Shown: positions 1 to 9,135, counted from the first letter of the stretch. The stretch is DNA of 64,000 bases from Flavobacterium plurextorum (GCF_002217395.1 NZ_MUHD01000042.1:29960-93959), one strand, 5' to 3'. Numbers and translations are program-made. The notes: a model not told the origin generated them from the letters alone.

Positions 1-5
1 AATTA

Positions 6-13
6 TATCTTTG
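6..13 (+). promoter_or_regulatory. Putative -7 promoter element for rpsP-rimM
   Basis: TATCTTTG matches the Bacteroidota -7 consensus TAnnTTTG and lies about 50 nt before the rpsP start. The -33 TTG would fall outside the window, so only half the promoter can be seen. Confidence 0.5.
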
Positions 14-63
14 CGCCCTTAATTAATAGAGGTCGAGTACCTCAAAATTTAATCAATAAGATT

Positions 64-627
64 ATGTCAGTAAAAATTAGATTACAAAGACACGGTAAAA
101 AAGGAAAACCTTTTTACTGGGTTGTAGCTGCAGATGCACGCTCAAAAAGAGATGGTAAATACTTAGAGAAAATCGGTACTTACAATCCAAACACTAACCC
201 AGCAACTATCGACTTAAACCTTGATAGTGCAGTTAAATGGTTACACAATGGTGCTCAACCAACTGATACTGCTAGAGCAATTCTTTCTTACAAAGGTGCT
301 TTATTGAAACACCACCTTGATGGAGGTATTCGTAAAGGTGCTTTAACTCAAGAACAAGCTGATGCTAAATTAGCTGCTTGGTTAGAGGCTAAAGCTGGAA
401 AAGTTGATGCTAAAAAAGATGGTTTAACAAAAGCTCAAGCTGATGTTAAAGCTAAAGCTTTGAAAGCTGAAAAAGAAGTTAACGCTAAACGTTTAGCTGC
501 TGCGGCTCAGGCTGAAGCTGATGCTATCGCTGCTGCAACTCCTGCAGTTGAAGAAGTTGCTGAAGTAGAAGCATCTACTGAAGAAGCTCCTGCTGCTGAA
601 GAGAATAACGAAACAACTGAAGCATAA
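64..627 (+). CDS. rpsP: 30S ribosomal protein S16
   Basis: A component of the small ribosomal subunit that binds 16S rRNA and helps its 5' domain fold. The N-terminal 80 or so residues are a standard S16 fold, opening MSVKIRLQRHGKKGKPFYWV. The remaining 100 or so are a low-complexity Ala/Glu/Lys tail ending EENNETTEA. Bacterial S16 is usually 80-90 residues; the acidic-alanine extension (187 aa here) is common in Bacteroidota and is not a fusion to a recognisable domain. rimM follows after 15 nt, the usual rpsP-rimM pairing, so the two are probably cotranscribed. Confidence 0.98.
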   Translation: MSVKIRLQRHGKKGKPFYWVVAADARSKRDGKYLEKIGTYNPNTNPATIDLNLDSAVKWLHNGAQPTDTARAILSYKGALLKHHLDGGIRKGALTQEQADAKLAAWLEAKAGKVDAKKDGLTKAQADVKAKALKAEKEVNAKRLAAAAQAEADAIAAATPAVEEVAEVEASTEEAPAAEENNETTEA

Positions 628-642
628 TTTTAGCTAGCGATA

Positions 643-1167
643 ATGCGTAAAGAAGAATGTTTTTATTTAGGTAAAATCGCTAAAAAATTTAGTTTCAAAG
701 GTGAAGTCTTGGCTTATTTAGACACAGACGAACCTGAGTTATACGAAAATCTGGAATCAGTGTTTGTTGAATGCAACAAACACTTGGTTCCTTTTTTTAT
801 TGAAACAAGTTCTTTACACAAAAACGACTTTCTTAGAATTCGTTTTGAAGATGTAAATACCGAAGAAGATGCAGATGCTTTAATTGGCAATCCTATTTAT
901 CTTCCTTTAACAATGCTGCCTAAACTTTCTGGCAACAAATTCTATTTTCACGAAGTTATTGGTTTCGAAATCGAAGACCAGCGCTTAGGTGTATTTGGAA
1001 AAATAGCAGCTGTAAACGACACTACTGCACAACCACTTTTTGAAGTTTTAAATGGCGAAATCGAAATGCTGATTCCGATGATCGATCAATTCCTTGTAAA
1101 AATTGACCGCGAAAACAAAAAAGTGATCATGAACTTACCTGAAGGTTTAGTTGAAATGTACCTTTAA
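643..1167 (+). CDS. rimM: Ribosome maturation factor RimM
   Basis: A 30S assembly factor that acts with S19 during maturation of the 16S 3' domain. The N-terminal RimM beta-barrel is visible (YLGKIAKKFSFKGEVLAYLD, near residues 7-27), followed by the PRC-barrel-like C-terminal half (FYFHEVIGFEI from about residue 101, and IPMIDQFLVKID near 145). The length of 174 aa is normal for the family. The position directly after rpsP supports the call. No catalytic residues are expected. Confidence 0.95.
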   Translation: MRKEECFYLGKIAKKFSFKGEVLAYLDTDEPELYENLESVFVECNKHLVPFFIETSSLHKNDFLRIRFEDVNTEEDADALIGNPIYLPLTMLPKLSGNKFYFHEVIGFEIEDQRLGVFGKIAAVNDTTAQPLFEVLNGEIEMLIPMIDQFLVKIDRENKKVIMNLPEGLVEMYL

Positions 1168-1170
1168 AAA

Positions 1171-1198
1171 AGTGTTCAGTTTTGAGTGTTCAGTTTTC
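1171..1198 (+). repeat. Tandem 14-bp duplication
   Basis: AGTGTTCAGTTTTG is followed at once by AGTGTTCAGTTTTC, one base different. It lies between rimM and the methyltransferase gene. It creates a GTG that would extend the downstream reading frame, which is one reason that longer start is not preferred. Confidence 0.7.
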
Positions 1199-1239
1199 AT
1201 CTGAAATCAAAAATCATTAATATACAATCCTTAACCAAG

Positions 1240-1947
1240 ATGTTTTCATTCAAGCAATTCTCTGTTCAACAAGATAAAACCGCAATGAAAGTAGGTACTG
1301 ATGGCGTTTTGTTAGGCTCTTGGGCTCCAATAAATCATAATCCTTTTAGCATTTTAGACATTGGCGCAGGAACTGGAATTATTGCATTGATGCTTGCACA
1401 ACGAACAAATGCGGAACAAATTGATGCACTTGAAATTGATGAAGACGCATATGAACAAGCGGTAGAAAATTTCGAAAACTCTCCTTGGGGCGATCGTTTA
1501 TTTTGCTTTCATGCTGGTTTAGATGAATTTATAGAAGAACCGGAAGACGAATATGACTTAATTGTTTCCAATCCGCCTTTTTATGCTGAAGATTACAAAA
1601 CAGAGAATGAACAACGTGATTTAGCACGTTTTCAAGACGCAATGCCTTTTGAAGAAATTGTTGAAGCAGCTGATTTACTTTTATCCGAAAATGGAATTTT
1701 AGCTTTAATTCTTCCCTTTAAAGAAGAAGAAAAATTCATCCGATTAGCAAAAGAATCAGAATTATATCCGATAAAAATAACGCGTGTAAAAGGAACTCCA
1801 AAATCTGAAATCAAACGCAGTCTATTAGCTTTTAGCCGAAATGAAACGTCAGAAATCGAAATCAATGAATTAACAATTGAAATCGATCGTCACGTTTATA
1901 CTCCAGAATATATTGAGCTTACAAAGGATTTTTATCTGAAAATGTAA
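1240..1947 (+). CDS. trmN: tRNA1(Val) (adenine-37-N6)-methyltransferase
   Basis: A SAM-dependent N6-adenine methyltransferase of the YfiC/TrmN type, expected to modify A37 of tRNA-Val. The opening FKQFSVQQDKTAMKVGTDGV is characteristic. SAM motif I (DIGAGTGIIALMLA) lies near residues 40-53, and the N6-adenine MTase catalytic motif NPPF lies in LIVSNPPFYAEDYK. The frame is open upstream to a GTG at 1186, but those 18 extra residues are not family-like and overlap a tandem repeat, so the ATG at 1240 is chosen, giving 235 aa. The gene ends 9 nt before the convergent gene. Confidence 0.88.
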   Translation: MFSFKQFSVQQDKTAMKVGTDGVLLGSWAPINHNPFSILDIGAGTGIIALMLAQRTNAEQIDALEIDEDAYEQAVENFENSPWGDRLFCFHAGLDEFIEEPEDEYDLIVSNPPFYAEDYKTENEQRDLARFQDAMPFEEIVEAADLLLSENGILALILPFKEEEKFIRLAKESELYPIKITRVKGTPKSEIKRSLLAFSRNETSEIEINELTIEIDRHVYTPEYIELTKDFYLKM

Positions 1948-1956
1948 ATCTTAAAA

Positions 1957-3210
1957 TTAAATCTTTTTATTCTCGATTATAAAATTATTATTATTCCAAT
2001 ATTCCAGATCTTCAACAAATTTCGCATCTAATTTCAGTCGATCAATTGGACGTTTTATAGCCGATACATTTTCTGTAATAATATCTTCTGACATTAAATC
2101 ATAATTTGAATAGACAGTGCTTATTTGCTTTTTACTTGATTGTGAAAAATAATTGCTTTCTACTTTTTCATTACAATAATTAATAAAATAGCGTCCGTTG
2201 ACATTTTTGTAGGTTTGGGTAATCTTCAGCGACGATTCTATTGTGATATCATCATTATCGTTTGATCTGTCTTTTTTTAAAACCACATATTGCTCAAATT
2301 TCACGATCGCAAAAGAATCTGTTTCGATATAAATAAACCCTATTGCAGATTGAGGTGCGGGATTTCCAAAACCAGTAGAAAAAACAGTTGGATTCAAATT
2401 TGTAAAACTAATTACATAGACCTTTTTACCACCATAAGTCGTTATCCCTTCTTTCTTTAATTCAAAGTTTTTTGTTTCATAAAGCAAATTCTGATTGCTT
2501 AACATTATGTTTCTAAAAATTATAACTCCAAAATACCCTATCCCTTTCCAATTTTCATTTGATACTGAATCTGATTTTTTTCGAAACTGCACTATTTCTC
2601 CAAAATAATTGGCCGCAGCATCATCTGAAACTTTAATTCCGTTTGGACTGAAGGTATTAATTGACGCTTCTTCGTTGATAGTAAAAACACCATCTTTATT
2701 GGTTTGAGATCTAAAAAAGAATTTCTGATTGAATGGTTTTTGATAATAATTACTTTGAATATTTTCTTTTGATTTCTTTAAAATTGCTGTTGCAGACAGG
2801 TTGTTTGGTTTCTTTTTAGCAGAAACAATAATCATTTCATTTAATAAAACCTCAGCTTCTTTTTCTTTATTCAATTTGATCAGCAGTGGTTCCTTTTGCA
2901 TTTTTTCAAGTGCAGCAACTTCAATTGTATCCGAATAATACCCTAAAGCCGAAATAATCAATTTATCATTAAAACTGCCTTTAGAAATATTGAATTGAAA
3001 ATTTCCTTCTGAGTTGGCAACTACACTTTTATTGCAATTAAGAAGATAAAGATCTGCATTTGCAATTACAAAATCTGATTTTGAATCTTTAACAGTTCCG
3101 GAAATACTAAACGAATCATATAACTTATTCGATTTCTGCGAATACAAAACGTATTGAAGCAACAAAAACAAGATCAAAATTCCTTGTTTGATTTTTATTT
3201 TTGACTCCAT
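1957..3210 (-). CDS. Exported CarboxypepD_reg-like domain protein
   Basis: A 417-aa protein with an N-terminal hydrophobic segment (ILILFLLLQYVLYS), probably a signal peptide. A carboxypeptidase-regulatory-like beta-sandwich follows at about residues 35-110 (FSISGTVKDSKSDFVIANAD). The rest is a beta-rich Bacteroidota region of unknown function that resembles periplasmic or outer-membrane-facing proteins. The start codon abuts the stop of the S41 protease gene, so the two are cotranscribed. It is the last gene of the apparent PCAT-HlyD-S41 operon. A role in surface display or maturation of exported peptides is possible but only inferred from context. Confidence 0.75.
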   Translation of the reverse strand: MESKIKIKQGILILFLLLQYVLYSQKSNKLYDSFSISGTVKDSKSDFVIANADLYLLNCNKSVVANSEGNFQFNISKGSFNDKLIISALGYYSDTIEVAALEKMQKEPLLIKLNKEKEAEVLLNEMIIVSAKKKPNNLSATAILKKSKENIQSNYYQKPFNQKFFFRSQTNKDGVFTINEEASINTFSPNGIKVSDDAAANYFGEIVQFRKKSDSVSNENWKGIGYFGVIIFRNIMLSNQNLLYETKNFELKKEGITTYGGKKVYVISFTNLNPTVFSTGFGNPAPQSAIGFIYIETDSFAIVKFEQYVVLKKDRSNDNDDITIESSLKITQTYKNVNGRYFINYCNEKVESNYFSQSSKKQISTVYSNYDLMSEDIITENVSAIKRPIDRLKLDAKFVEDLEYWNNNNFIIENKKI

Positions 3211-4860
3211 TTATTTACCTGATTTTGCAAATATAATCGCTCGATCTAGGATCTCATCTCTACCTTGCTGAATTCCTAAAATGGTTGATTTAACTTCAAT
3301 ATTAGGAACAATTCCTATACGCTGTGCTTCTTTTTTGTTTGGGTAAAAAACACCATAGCAAGTAAAAGATGAAGAAAATCCTTTTATTATACCAAACTTA
3401 TAATTGGTGCCATCAGCTCCTCCTGTCTGACTGCCAATAACGGTTACATTTGGAGCAGTCTTCAGTGCCATCGCCGTAAACTCTCCATGACTTACTGTAT
3501 TTTCATCAACCAAAACAATTACTTTTCCTTTATAATAATCTGGATTATTTTTTCCACATTTTCTAATATCTGGATTCCATACAAAGCGTCCTGGAAAACT
3601 AATATCAGGATCTAAATATCTTGCAAATTCTTTCTCTTGAGGATTCAACCAATCTGAAAGAGCAAACATTACATCATGAGGTCTCTTTCTGTCATCAAAA
3701 ATAATAGCATTGGTATTTTTAAGCTCTGCAATCAAATCTGGAATATTCTCAACAGCAACCGCATCAAAATTTACGTATCCAATATTCCCTTCCAAAACTT
3801 TCCATTTTTCTTGAGTGGGTAATTTAATTTTTAAATCTTTGTATTTATAACGGTTTATTGATTTAACTGCTGTTTTTCCATCGCGAATAAATTCAATTTC
3901 AAATGAAGTCGTTTTACCATTAAAAACAGCCCAATAAGCATTTTTCAAAACTGATGGCTCGTTTGATCCTTCAACATATTTCCGATTGTCATTTAAAATT
4001 GAAGCGATCGTCTTTCCGTCAACTTTGGTAATTACATCTCCTATTTTTAAGTCATTAACTTTTGCAAGTGAATCATTTTTTAAACTGATAACAACTGCTT
4101 TCTGATCAATTATTTTAATATCAACCGGAATAAATTTATCTCCAAAATACTCTAACAACTGCGGCACTTGTGTTGAAGCATGTGTATCATTTAACTTTAT
4201 AGAGATTTCTCTAATGGCCAATCCAAAGTCTTTCTCAGATTCTGGAGCAATAATTCTTGGCAGAAACTCACTTAATACTTTATCCCAATTTTGATCCATT
4301 TGATACTTATAGGGAAAGAAATATTCAACGTAATTCCAATATCGGAATAATATCAAAAGACGAAGATTTTTATCGGTCCATTTAAAATCTGCATATTTAA
4401 TTTCGTTATTAAATTTTAAAGGCATTCCGTCACCACGACCAAAATCAACATAAAACTGCTTGCCCTGAATTCTGTTTTCTTTAATGAATTCAAGCTTTTT
4501 TGAAAGTGATTTCGAGAACAAATCACTTTTTGAAATCCAGGATAAATCGAAGTTCTTATCAAAATATTCCTTTTTCTCTGCTGCTTTTACAACTTCCTGT
4601 TTTTTAATTTCTCCCAAAGAAACAATCCAGTTTTCAAGTACTGACGAAAATGCTTCTGCTGATTGTGCTTCTTCTACTTTTGGCAAAATTTGAAATAATT
4701 GTTCATCCCAATTTTTGCTTCCATCAACAACATTAGGATGATAATACTTTAAAAAGCCCCAGACTTTACAAGTTGCGGCCAGCTTTTGAGTTTCGGTTAT
4801 GGGTTTTGAATGAGAATATTGAAATATTAGAATGATAATAGTAAGTAAAATTCTTTTCAT
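3211..4860 (-). CDS. S41 family peptidase with PDZ domain (export-operon copy)
   Basis: A 549-aa exported serine protease related to tricorn/C-terminal-processing peptidases. An N-terminal signal sequence is followed by a helical region (ETQKLAATCKVWGFLKYYHP), a PDZ-like segment at about 245-310 (KVNDLKIGDVITKVDGKTIA) and the S41 core after about 350. The catalytic Ser is expected in DENTVSHGEFTAMAL, followed by GSQTGGADG. It starts 44 nt after the HlyD adaptor stop, in the same orientation, so it probably belongs to the peptide export operon. A paralog of exactly the same length sits at 25569-27218. The substrate is unknown. Confidence 0.88.
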   Translation of the reverse strand: MKRILLTIIILIFQYSHSKPITETQKLAATCKVWGFLKYYHPNVVDGSKNWDEQLFQILPKVEEAQSAEAFSSVLENWIVSLGEIKKQEVVKAAEKKEYFDKNFDLSWISKSDLFSKSLSKKLEFIKENRIQGKQFYVDFGRGDGMPLKFNNEIKYADFKWTDKNLRLLILFRYWNYVEYFFPYKYQMDQNWDKVLSEFLPRIIAPESEKDFGLAIREISIKLNDTHASTQVPQLLEYFGDKFIPVDIKIIDQKAVVISLKNDSLAKVNDLKIGDVITKVDGKTIASILNDNRKYVEGSNEPSVLKNAYWAVFNGKTTSFEIEFIRDGKTAVKSINRYKYKDLKIKLPTQEKWKVLEGNIGYVNFDAVAVENIPDLIAELKNTNAIIFDDRKRPHDVMFALSDWLNPQEKEFARYLDPDISFPGRFVWNPDIRKCGKNNPDYYKGKVIVLVDENTVSHGEFTAMALKTAPNVTVIGSQTGGADGTNYKFGIIKGFSSSFTCYGVFYPNKKEAQRIGIVPNIEVKSTILGIQQGRDEILDRAIIFAKSGK

Positions 4861-4904
4861 TATAAAAATTGGGGCTTGGTTAATTACGGGTTTCGGGGTT
4901 AATT

Positions 4905-6200
4905 TTAAACTTGTTCAAAAATACTTTTAAACTGATATAATATTCTCTCGATTAATCGAAGATCTTCTGTTACAATTTCGGCACTTCCTTTCATTTCCTG
5001 CTGAAATACGATTTGCTTTTTATAGGATGTTTCTAATCCGTTTGGCAGTTCAACATCTAGCAATATATTTCCATCTTTATCTGGCACCAAAGAAATATTA
5101 CGGATTTTACCTTTAAGAACACCAAATTCTCTATCTGGAAAATTAGCTAAACGTATATTTACTCTTTGTCCAACTTTTATCTTTCCCGAATTTAATGCCG
5201 GTGCTTTTACTTTTCCAATGAAGCCGTTTTTAGCATCTGGAATAATCGAAAAAACATTGTCTCCTGCATTTATTGTTTGATTTTCTGTCCAAACTTGTAA
5301 AAAAGTAACCGTTCCGCTGATAGACGATTTTAGTGTATAGGTCAGTTCCCAGTCCTTAATCACTTTTTTAAGCTGATAAAATGACTGCGCCATGTTTCGT
5401 CCCAAGTTTACTTCCTCTTTAGTGCTGTTAATCTGCGAATTCTGACTTGATTTTGTGTTATCAATCAAAGAGGACTTTAATTGTGAAATTGAAGCTAAAA
5501 GACCTCGATAATTCTTCTGCGCCTGCAGAAAATTCAATTTTTTTGCTTCCATTTCTTGAGCCGAAATAATTCCTTTTGCAAAAAGAACTTCAAAACGTGC
5601 AACTTCATTTTTTTGAAGCTGAAGTTCGCTTTCGTTTATCACTTTTTGCTGCTGAAGAATATCTAATCTTTCTTTTATTTGAATTTTCTCAGAAACTTGC
5701 GCTCTGTTCTCAATAGCAAATGGCTGCAAATCATGATTTAATTCCTGAGCTTGATAGTCTTTTTGAAAAACTGCGTATGCACTTTCAATTTCACCCAATT
5801 GTGTGTTTTTTAATTGTGCAAAAGGAAATTCTTTTTTAGGATCATTAATATTGTAGCTGTCCATTATGCTTTTTAGTAAAAAAACATCTTTATAATTGGC
5901 TGTGTTTTCAATTATTGCCAGCGTTGTATTCTTAGAAACGATTGTTTTATCTTTAACTAAAATGGCTTCAATCCTTCCAGAAGATTTTGATACTATTTTT
6001 TCTGGCGGAATATTGGTTGTGATTACAATTTCGGTATTTACAACATCTGGATACTTTATAAACCAGGAAACAAAAAAAAGAAGGAGTATAATTGCAAATA
6101 TTAAAACTGTTCCCCATCGAATCATCCAATGCGGTACTTTGGTTAGAATATCTTGAACTTCTTCGCTTCTTAATTCGAATGTGTTATGCTCGTCTGCCAT
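4905..6200 (-). CDS. HlyD-family periplasmic adaptor for peptide export
   Basis: The membrane-fusion protein of a type I-like peptide exporter. A short cytoplasmic N-terminus is followed by one membrane helix (WGTVLIFAIILLLFFVSWFI, about residues 31-50), a split biotinyl-lipoyl-like domain (SSGRIEAILVKDKTIVSKN), a long coiled-coil hairpin at about 110-260 and a beta-barrel near the C-terminus. It begins 2 nt after the ABC exporter gene, so translation is probably coupled. No dedicated TolC partner is in this operon. The TolC gene at 39972 belongs to an RND operon and could be shared only by speculation. Confidence 0.9.
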   Translation of the reverse strand: MADEHNTFELRSEEVQDILTKVPHWMIRWGTVLIFAIILLLFFVSWFIKYPDVVNTEIVITTNIPPEKIVSKSSGRIEAILVKDKTIVSKNTTLAIIENTANYKDVFLLKSIMDSYNINDPKKEFPFAQLKNTQLGEIESAYAVFQKDYQAQELNHDLQPFAIENRAQVSEKIQIKERLDILQQQKVINESELQLQKNEVARFEVLFAKGIISAQEMEAKKLNFLQAQKNYRGLLASISQLKSSLIDNTKSSQNSQINSTKEEVNLGRNMAQSFYQLKKVIKDWELTYTLKSSISGTVTFLQVWTENQTINAGDNVFSIIPDAKNGFIGKVKAPALNSGKIKVGQRVNIRLANFPDREFGVLKGKIRNISLVPDKDGNILLDVELPNGLETSYKKQIVFQQEMKGSAEIVTEDLRLIERILYQFKSIFEQV

Positions 6201-6202
6201 AA

Positions 6203-8395
6203 TTAATTTCCTAACTGCAATTGATTTTTAACCAATTCAAAATAATTTCCTTTTTGCTCTACTAAAGATGTATGAGATCCTATTTCTATAATTTTTCCTT
6301 TATCCAAAACTACAATTTGGTCTGCATTCATAACTGTACTTAATCTATGCGCAATTACTACTACTGTTTTATTTTCAAAAAACAGACCTAACTTTCTCAT
6401 TATTTCTTTCTCATTATTTGCATCCAAAGCTGATGTTGCTTCATCAAAAAATAAAATCTCGGGATCTTTATAAACAGCTCTTGCAATTAATAATCTTTGC
6501 TTCTGTCCGGTGCTCATTCCTACACCTTCTGCTCCAACTTTTGTGTTATAACCAAGAGGAAGTTCACTGATATATTCTTTAATATTGGCCACATCAGCCG
6601 CATAAACCAATCGTTCTTTATTAATTACATCAACTCCAAAAGCAATATTATTTGCAATGGTATCGCTAAAAATAAAGCCTTCCTGCATTACAGCACCAAT
6701 ATTAGAACGCCATGCTTTTTGAGAAATATTTTTCAACTGCGAATTTCCAATAGTGATCTCTCCTTTTTCGGGTTCATAAAACTTAAGCAGCAACTTCATC
6801 AAAGTAGTTTTACCGCTTCCGCTGACGCCCACTATAGCGGTTATTTTATTTGGCGGAATCACAAGACTTAAATTATCCAAAACAGGAATATCAGATCCTA
6901 AATAACGATATGAAATATTCTTGATTTCTATTGGAGCATCAAAAGGAACATCATTTGTTTGATGAACTTCTTGCTGTGTTTCATCTTCTTTCTCATGAAT
7001 TTCAGATAATCTTGCCAATGATATTTTGGCATCCTGCAGTTCTCGAACAAATTCAATAAGCTGTGTTACCGGCCCATTTAAACTTCCAACAATCGAACTG
7101 ATGGCCAGCATCATACCCAATGTAATTGAACCGTCGATAACTAATTTTGCCGACAAAAAGATGATGAAGATATTTTTTAATTCGTTGATAACCGAGGAAC
7201 CAATTGTTTGTGTCTGCTCCAAAACCAAACCTTTTATCGAAACTCTAAATAATCTAGCCTGCACATATTCCCAACCCCAGCGCTTTTGTTTTTCGGCATT
7301 GTGGAGTTTAATTTCCTGCATTCCGTTTATAAGCTCCATCACTTTGCTTTGCTCTTGAGAAACCTCGGCAAAACGTTTATAATCTAAAATTTCTCTACGT
7401 TTTAAAAACAAAGTTATCCATCCAAAATAAAGAAGACTTCCAACAAAAAAAACTAAGAATATCTTTAGATTAAAATAAGCTAAAACTGCTCCCATTACAA
7501 ACATATTTATAACAGAAAACAAGACGTTTAATGAAGATGTGGTTAGGATTTTCTCAATTCGACGGTGGTCATTTATACGCTGCATAATATCACCCGTCAT
7601 TCGAACATCAAAAAATGAAATAGGCAGATTCATTAATTTAATAAAGAAATCTGAAATAAGTGAAATATTGATACGGGTTGAAAGATGCAGTAAAATCCAA
7701 CTCCGTATAAGTTCTAAACCTGTTCTTCCGGCAAATAGAAATAACTGCGCAAAAAGAATTAAATAAATAAAATGTATGTTCTGATTTTGTATTCCAATAT
7801 CGACAATACTTTGCGTTAGGAATGGAAAAATAAGCTGTAGTAAAGTGCTTGCCAACAAACCTATCGACAATTGAATCAAAAATGATTTATAGCGAAGCAC
7901 ATATTGTGAAAGCAATCCAAACCCCAAACCTTTACCGTCTTCTTTATCAAATTCAGATTGAAAAAACTTTGGTGTGGCTTCAATCAATAAAGCGATTCCT
8001 TCTTGAGTCGAATCATCGGCGTTGTTTCCAATCCAAAATTTAAGAAAATCCTGTTTATTATATTCAATTAAACCAAAAGCGGGATCTGATATATAATAAG
8101 TATCTTTTTTAATTTTATAAAGTACTACATAATGGTTTTTATTCCAATGTAAAATGCACGGAAGGGGCGCTTCTTCTAATCGTTCTGCATTTAATTTTAC
8201 GCCTAAAGTTCTAAAACCAATTTTTTCAGCTGCATCACTCAAAAAAAGCAAATTGCTCCCCTCACGAGTCGTCTCGCTTGCATCGCGCAACTCCTGAATA
8301 TTAATTGTTTTACCGTAATGTTTAGCTATGATCTTTAAACATGTTGGTCCGCAATCTTTAAAATCTGCTTGTTTATAACTGGTGAATTTTTTCAA
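6203..8395 (-). CDS. Peptidase-containing ABC transporter (PCAT), C39 type
   Basis: A single polypeptide (730 aa) that cuts double-glycine leaders and exports the core peptide. The C39 cysteine peptidase domain (about 1-130) keeps Gln9, Cys15 (FKDCGPTC), His88 (NKNHYVVLY) and Asp104 (ISDPAFG). A six-helix membrane domain spans about 165-450. The ATPase domain has Walker A GVSGSGKTTL, signature MSTGQKQRLL, Walker B ILFFDEATSALD and the H-loop IAHRLST. The start codon appears to be TTG: the frame closes upstream at a TAA (8411-8413) with no in-frame ATG. Three small candidate substrates lie just upstream on the same strand and four more on the opposite strand. Confidence 0.95.
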   Translation of the reverse strand: MKKFTSYKQADFKDCGPTCLKIIAKHYGKTINIQELRDASETTREGSNLLFLSDAAEKIGFRTLGVKLNAERLEEAPLPCILHWNKNHYVVLYKIKKDTYYISDPAFGLIEYNKQDFLKFWIGNNADDSTQEGIALLIEATPKFFQSEFDKEDGKGLGFGLLSQYVLRYKSFLIQLSIGLLASTLLQLIFPFLTQSIVDIGIQNQNIHFIYLILFAQLFLFAGRTGLELIRSWILLHLSTRINISLISDFFIKLMNLPISFFDVRMTGDIMQRINDHRRIEKILTTSSLNVLFSVINMFVMGAVLAYFNLKIFLVFFVGSLLYFGWITLFLKRREILDYKRFAEVSQEQSKVMELINGMQEIKLHNAEKQKRWGWEYVQARLFRVSIKGLVLEQTQTIGSSVINELKNIFIIFLSAKLVIDGSITLGMMLAISSIVGSLNGPVTQLIEFVRELQDAKISLARLSEIHEKEDETQQEVHQTNDVPFDAPIEIKNISYRYLGSDIPVLDNLSLVIPPNKITAIVGVSGSGKTTLMKLLLKFYEPEKGEITIGNSQLKNISQKAWRSNIGAVMQEGFIFSDTIANNIAFGVDVINKERLVYAADVANIKEYISELPLGYNTKVGAEGVGMSTGQKQRLLIARAVYKDPEILFFDEATSALDANNEKEIMRKLGLFFENKTVVVIAHRLSTVMNADQIVVLDKGKIIEIGSHTSLVEQKGNYFELVKNQLQLGN

Positions 8396-8520
8396 CTCTA
8401 CTATTTGGGTTTATTCATAACAATATTATACAAAAAATCTTAAAATATAAATCAGGTTTTAATTAAACAGCTAAACTTTTCCTTTTATAATTAATTTTCA
8501 ACTAATCTATAAAAAAGCAA

Positions 8521-8551
8521 GAAAGCTTTGTTTAAAAACAACAAAGCTTTC
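8521..8551 (-). terminator. Intrinsic terminator after peptide gene 8575-8766
   Basis: GAAAGCTTTGTT and AACAAAGCTTTC form a perfect 12-bp stem around a 7-nt loop. The minus-strand side continues into a T-rich stretch. It separates the last peptide gene from the PCAT gene, so exporter expression is partly independent or needs read-through. Confidence 0.8.
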
Positions 8552-8574
8552 TTTACTTTAAATATATTTTATGT

Positions 8575-8766
8575 TTAGCTGTCCAGCAGACAACTTTCCT
8601 CGATAACTGAGGCACAAGTTTCGCCATCAGCTGGACGTATAATACCTGCAAAAATACCTGTTCCTGGACAATAACAAGCCTCAACTCCAGGACCTCCGCC
8701 CATAATGTTTTTCTTTTCTTTAACACCTAAAACTTCAATACCAATTAAATCTTTTAATTTTTTCAT
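8575..8766 (-). CDS. Double-glycine leader peptide, four-cysteine core
   Basis: A 63-aa peptide with a charged amphipathic leader (MKKLKDLIGIEVLGVKEKKN) ending IMGGG at residues 21-25. A core of about 38 residues has cysteines in EACYCPG, GETCAS and EESC (four in total). The short Gly-Gly-terminated leader next to a C39 exporter is the standard arrangement for bacteriocin-like or signalling peptides. The even cysteine count and the nearby thiol oxidase suggest disulfides in the mature peptide. The biological target is unknown. The leader differs from those of the two upstream peptides, so it is a separate lineage. Confidence 0.75.
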   Translation of the reverse strand: MKKLKDLIGIEVLGVKEKKNIMGGGPGVEACYCPGTGIFAGIIRPADGETCASVIEESCLLDS

Positions 8767-9135
8767 GATTTGTTTTTTTGATTTGTTAATACTTCAATCA
8801 TTTTAAGACAGTTGAAGCCTCTGTCTGTCTAACTTAAAAACATCGTAGTATTTTTATTACTATTAAATTCTGCGGCAAAAAAAAGAGAGAATTAATTCTC
8901 TCCTAAATATTCAATTTTATTAGTAATACCAACTTTCTCTAGGAGATGGCACTTGATCAGCCCTAACCAAATAAAACTAACCCAGTGACCACTTTTCCTG
9001 AGAATCCCAACACCAATCATCAATGTGGGGATATTTGCTCAATGTTCCACGATCGAGCGCCTACAAATTAAAAAAAACATGACTAAATTTTAAAAAAGGC
9101 TGTATGTATATTACTTTTAAATAATTTCAAAAAAA
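8767..9135 (-). other. 369-nt gap with a terminator and a possible decayed core peptide
   Basis: No intact gene is seen. The gap holds the minus-strand terminator at 8885-8902. From 9060 down to 8920 it has a stop-interrupted minus-strand frame, GC-richer than its surroundings, that reads ALDRGTLSKYPHIDDWCWDS and later PSPRESWYY. One TAG (8977-8979) interrupts it and no leader can be recognised. This may be the remnant of another peptide gene. Confidence 0.35.
8885..8902 (-). terminator. Intrinsic terminator downstream of peptide gene 9136-9327
   Basis: GAGAGAATTAATTCTCTC is fully self-complementary (7-bp stem, TTAA loop). On the minus strand it runs directly into eight T residues, the classic intrinsic terminator layout. 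It lies about 230 nt past the stop of the 9136-9327 peptide gene. Confidence 0.75.

Noticed and set aside
1186..1239. Longer GTG start for the tRNA methyltransferase
   Set aside because: The extension overlaps a 14-bp tandem duplication and is not family-like; the ATG at 1240 gives the conserved N-terminus.
3211..4860. S41 protein as a bacteriocin immunity protein
   Set aside because: Its catalytic region looks intact and the family is proteolytic; there is no evidence for immunity.
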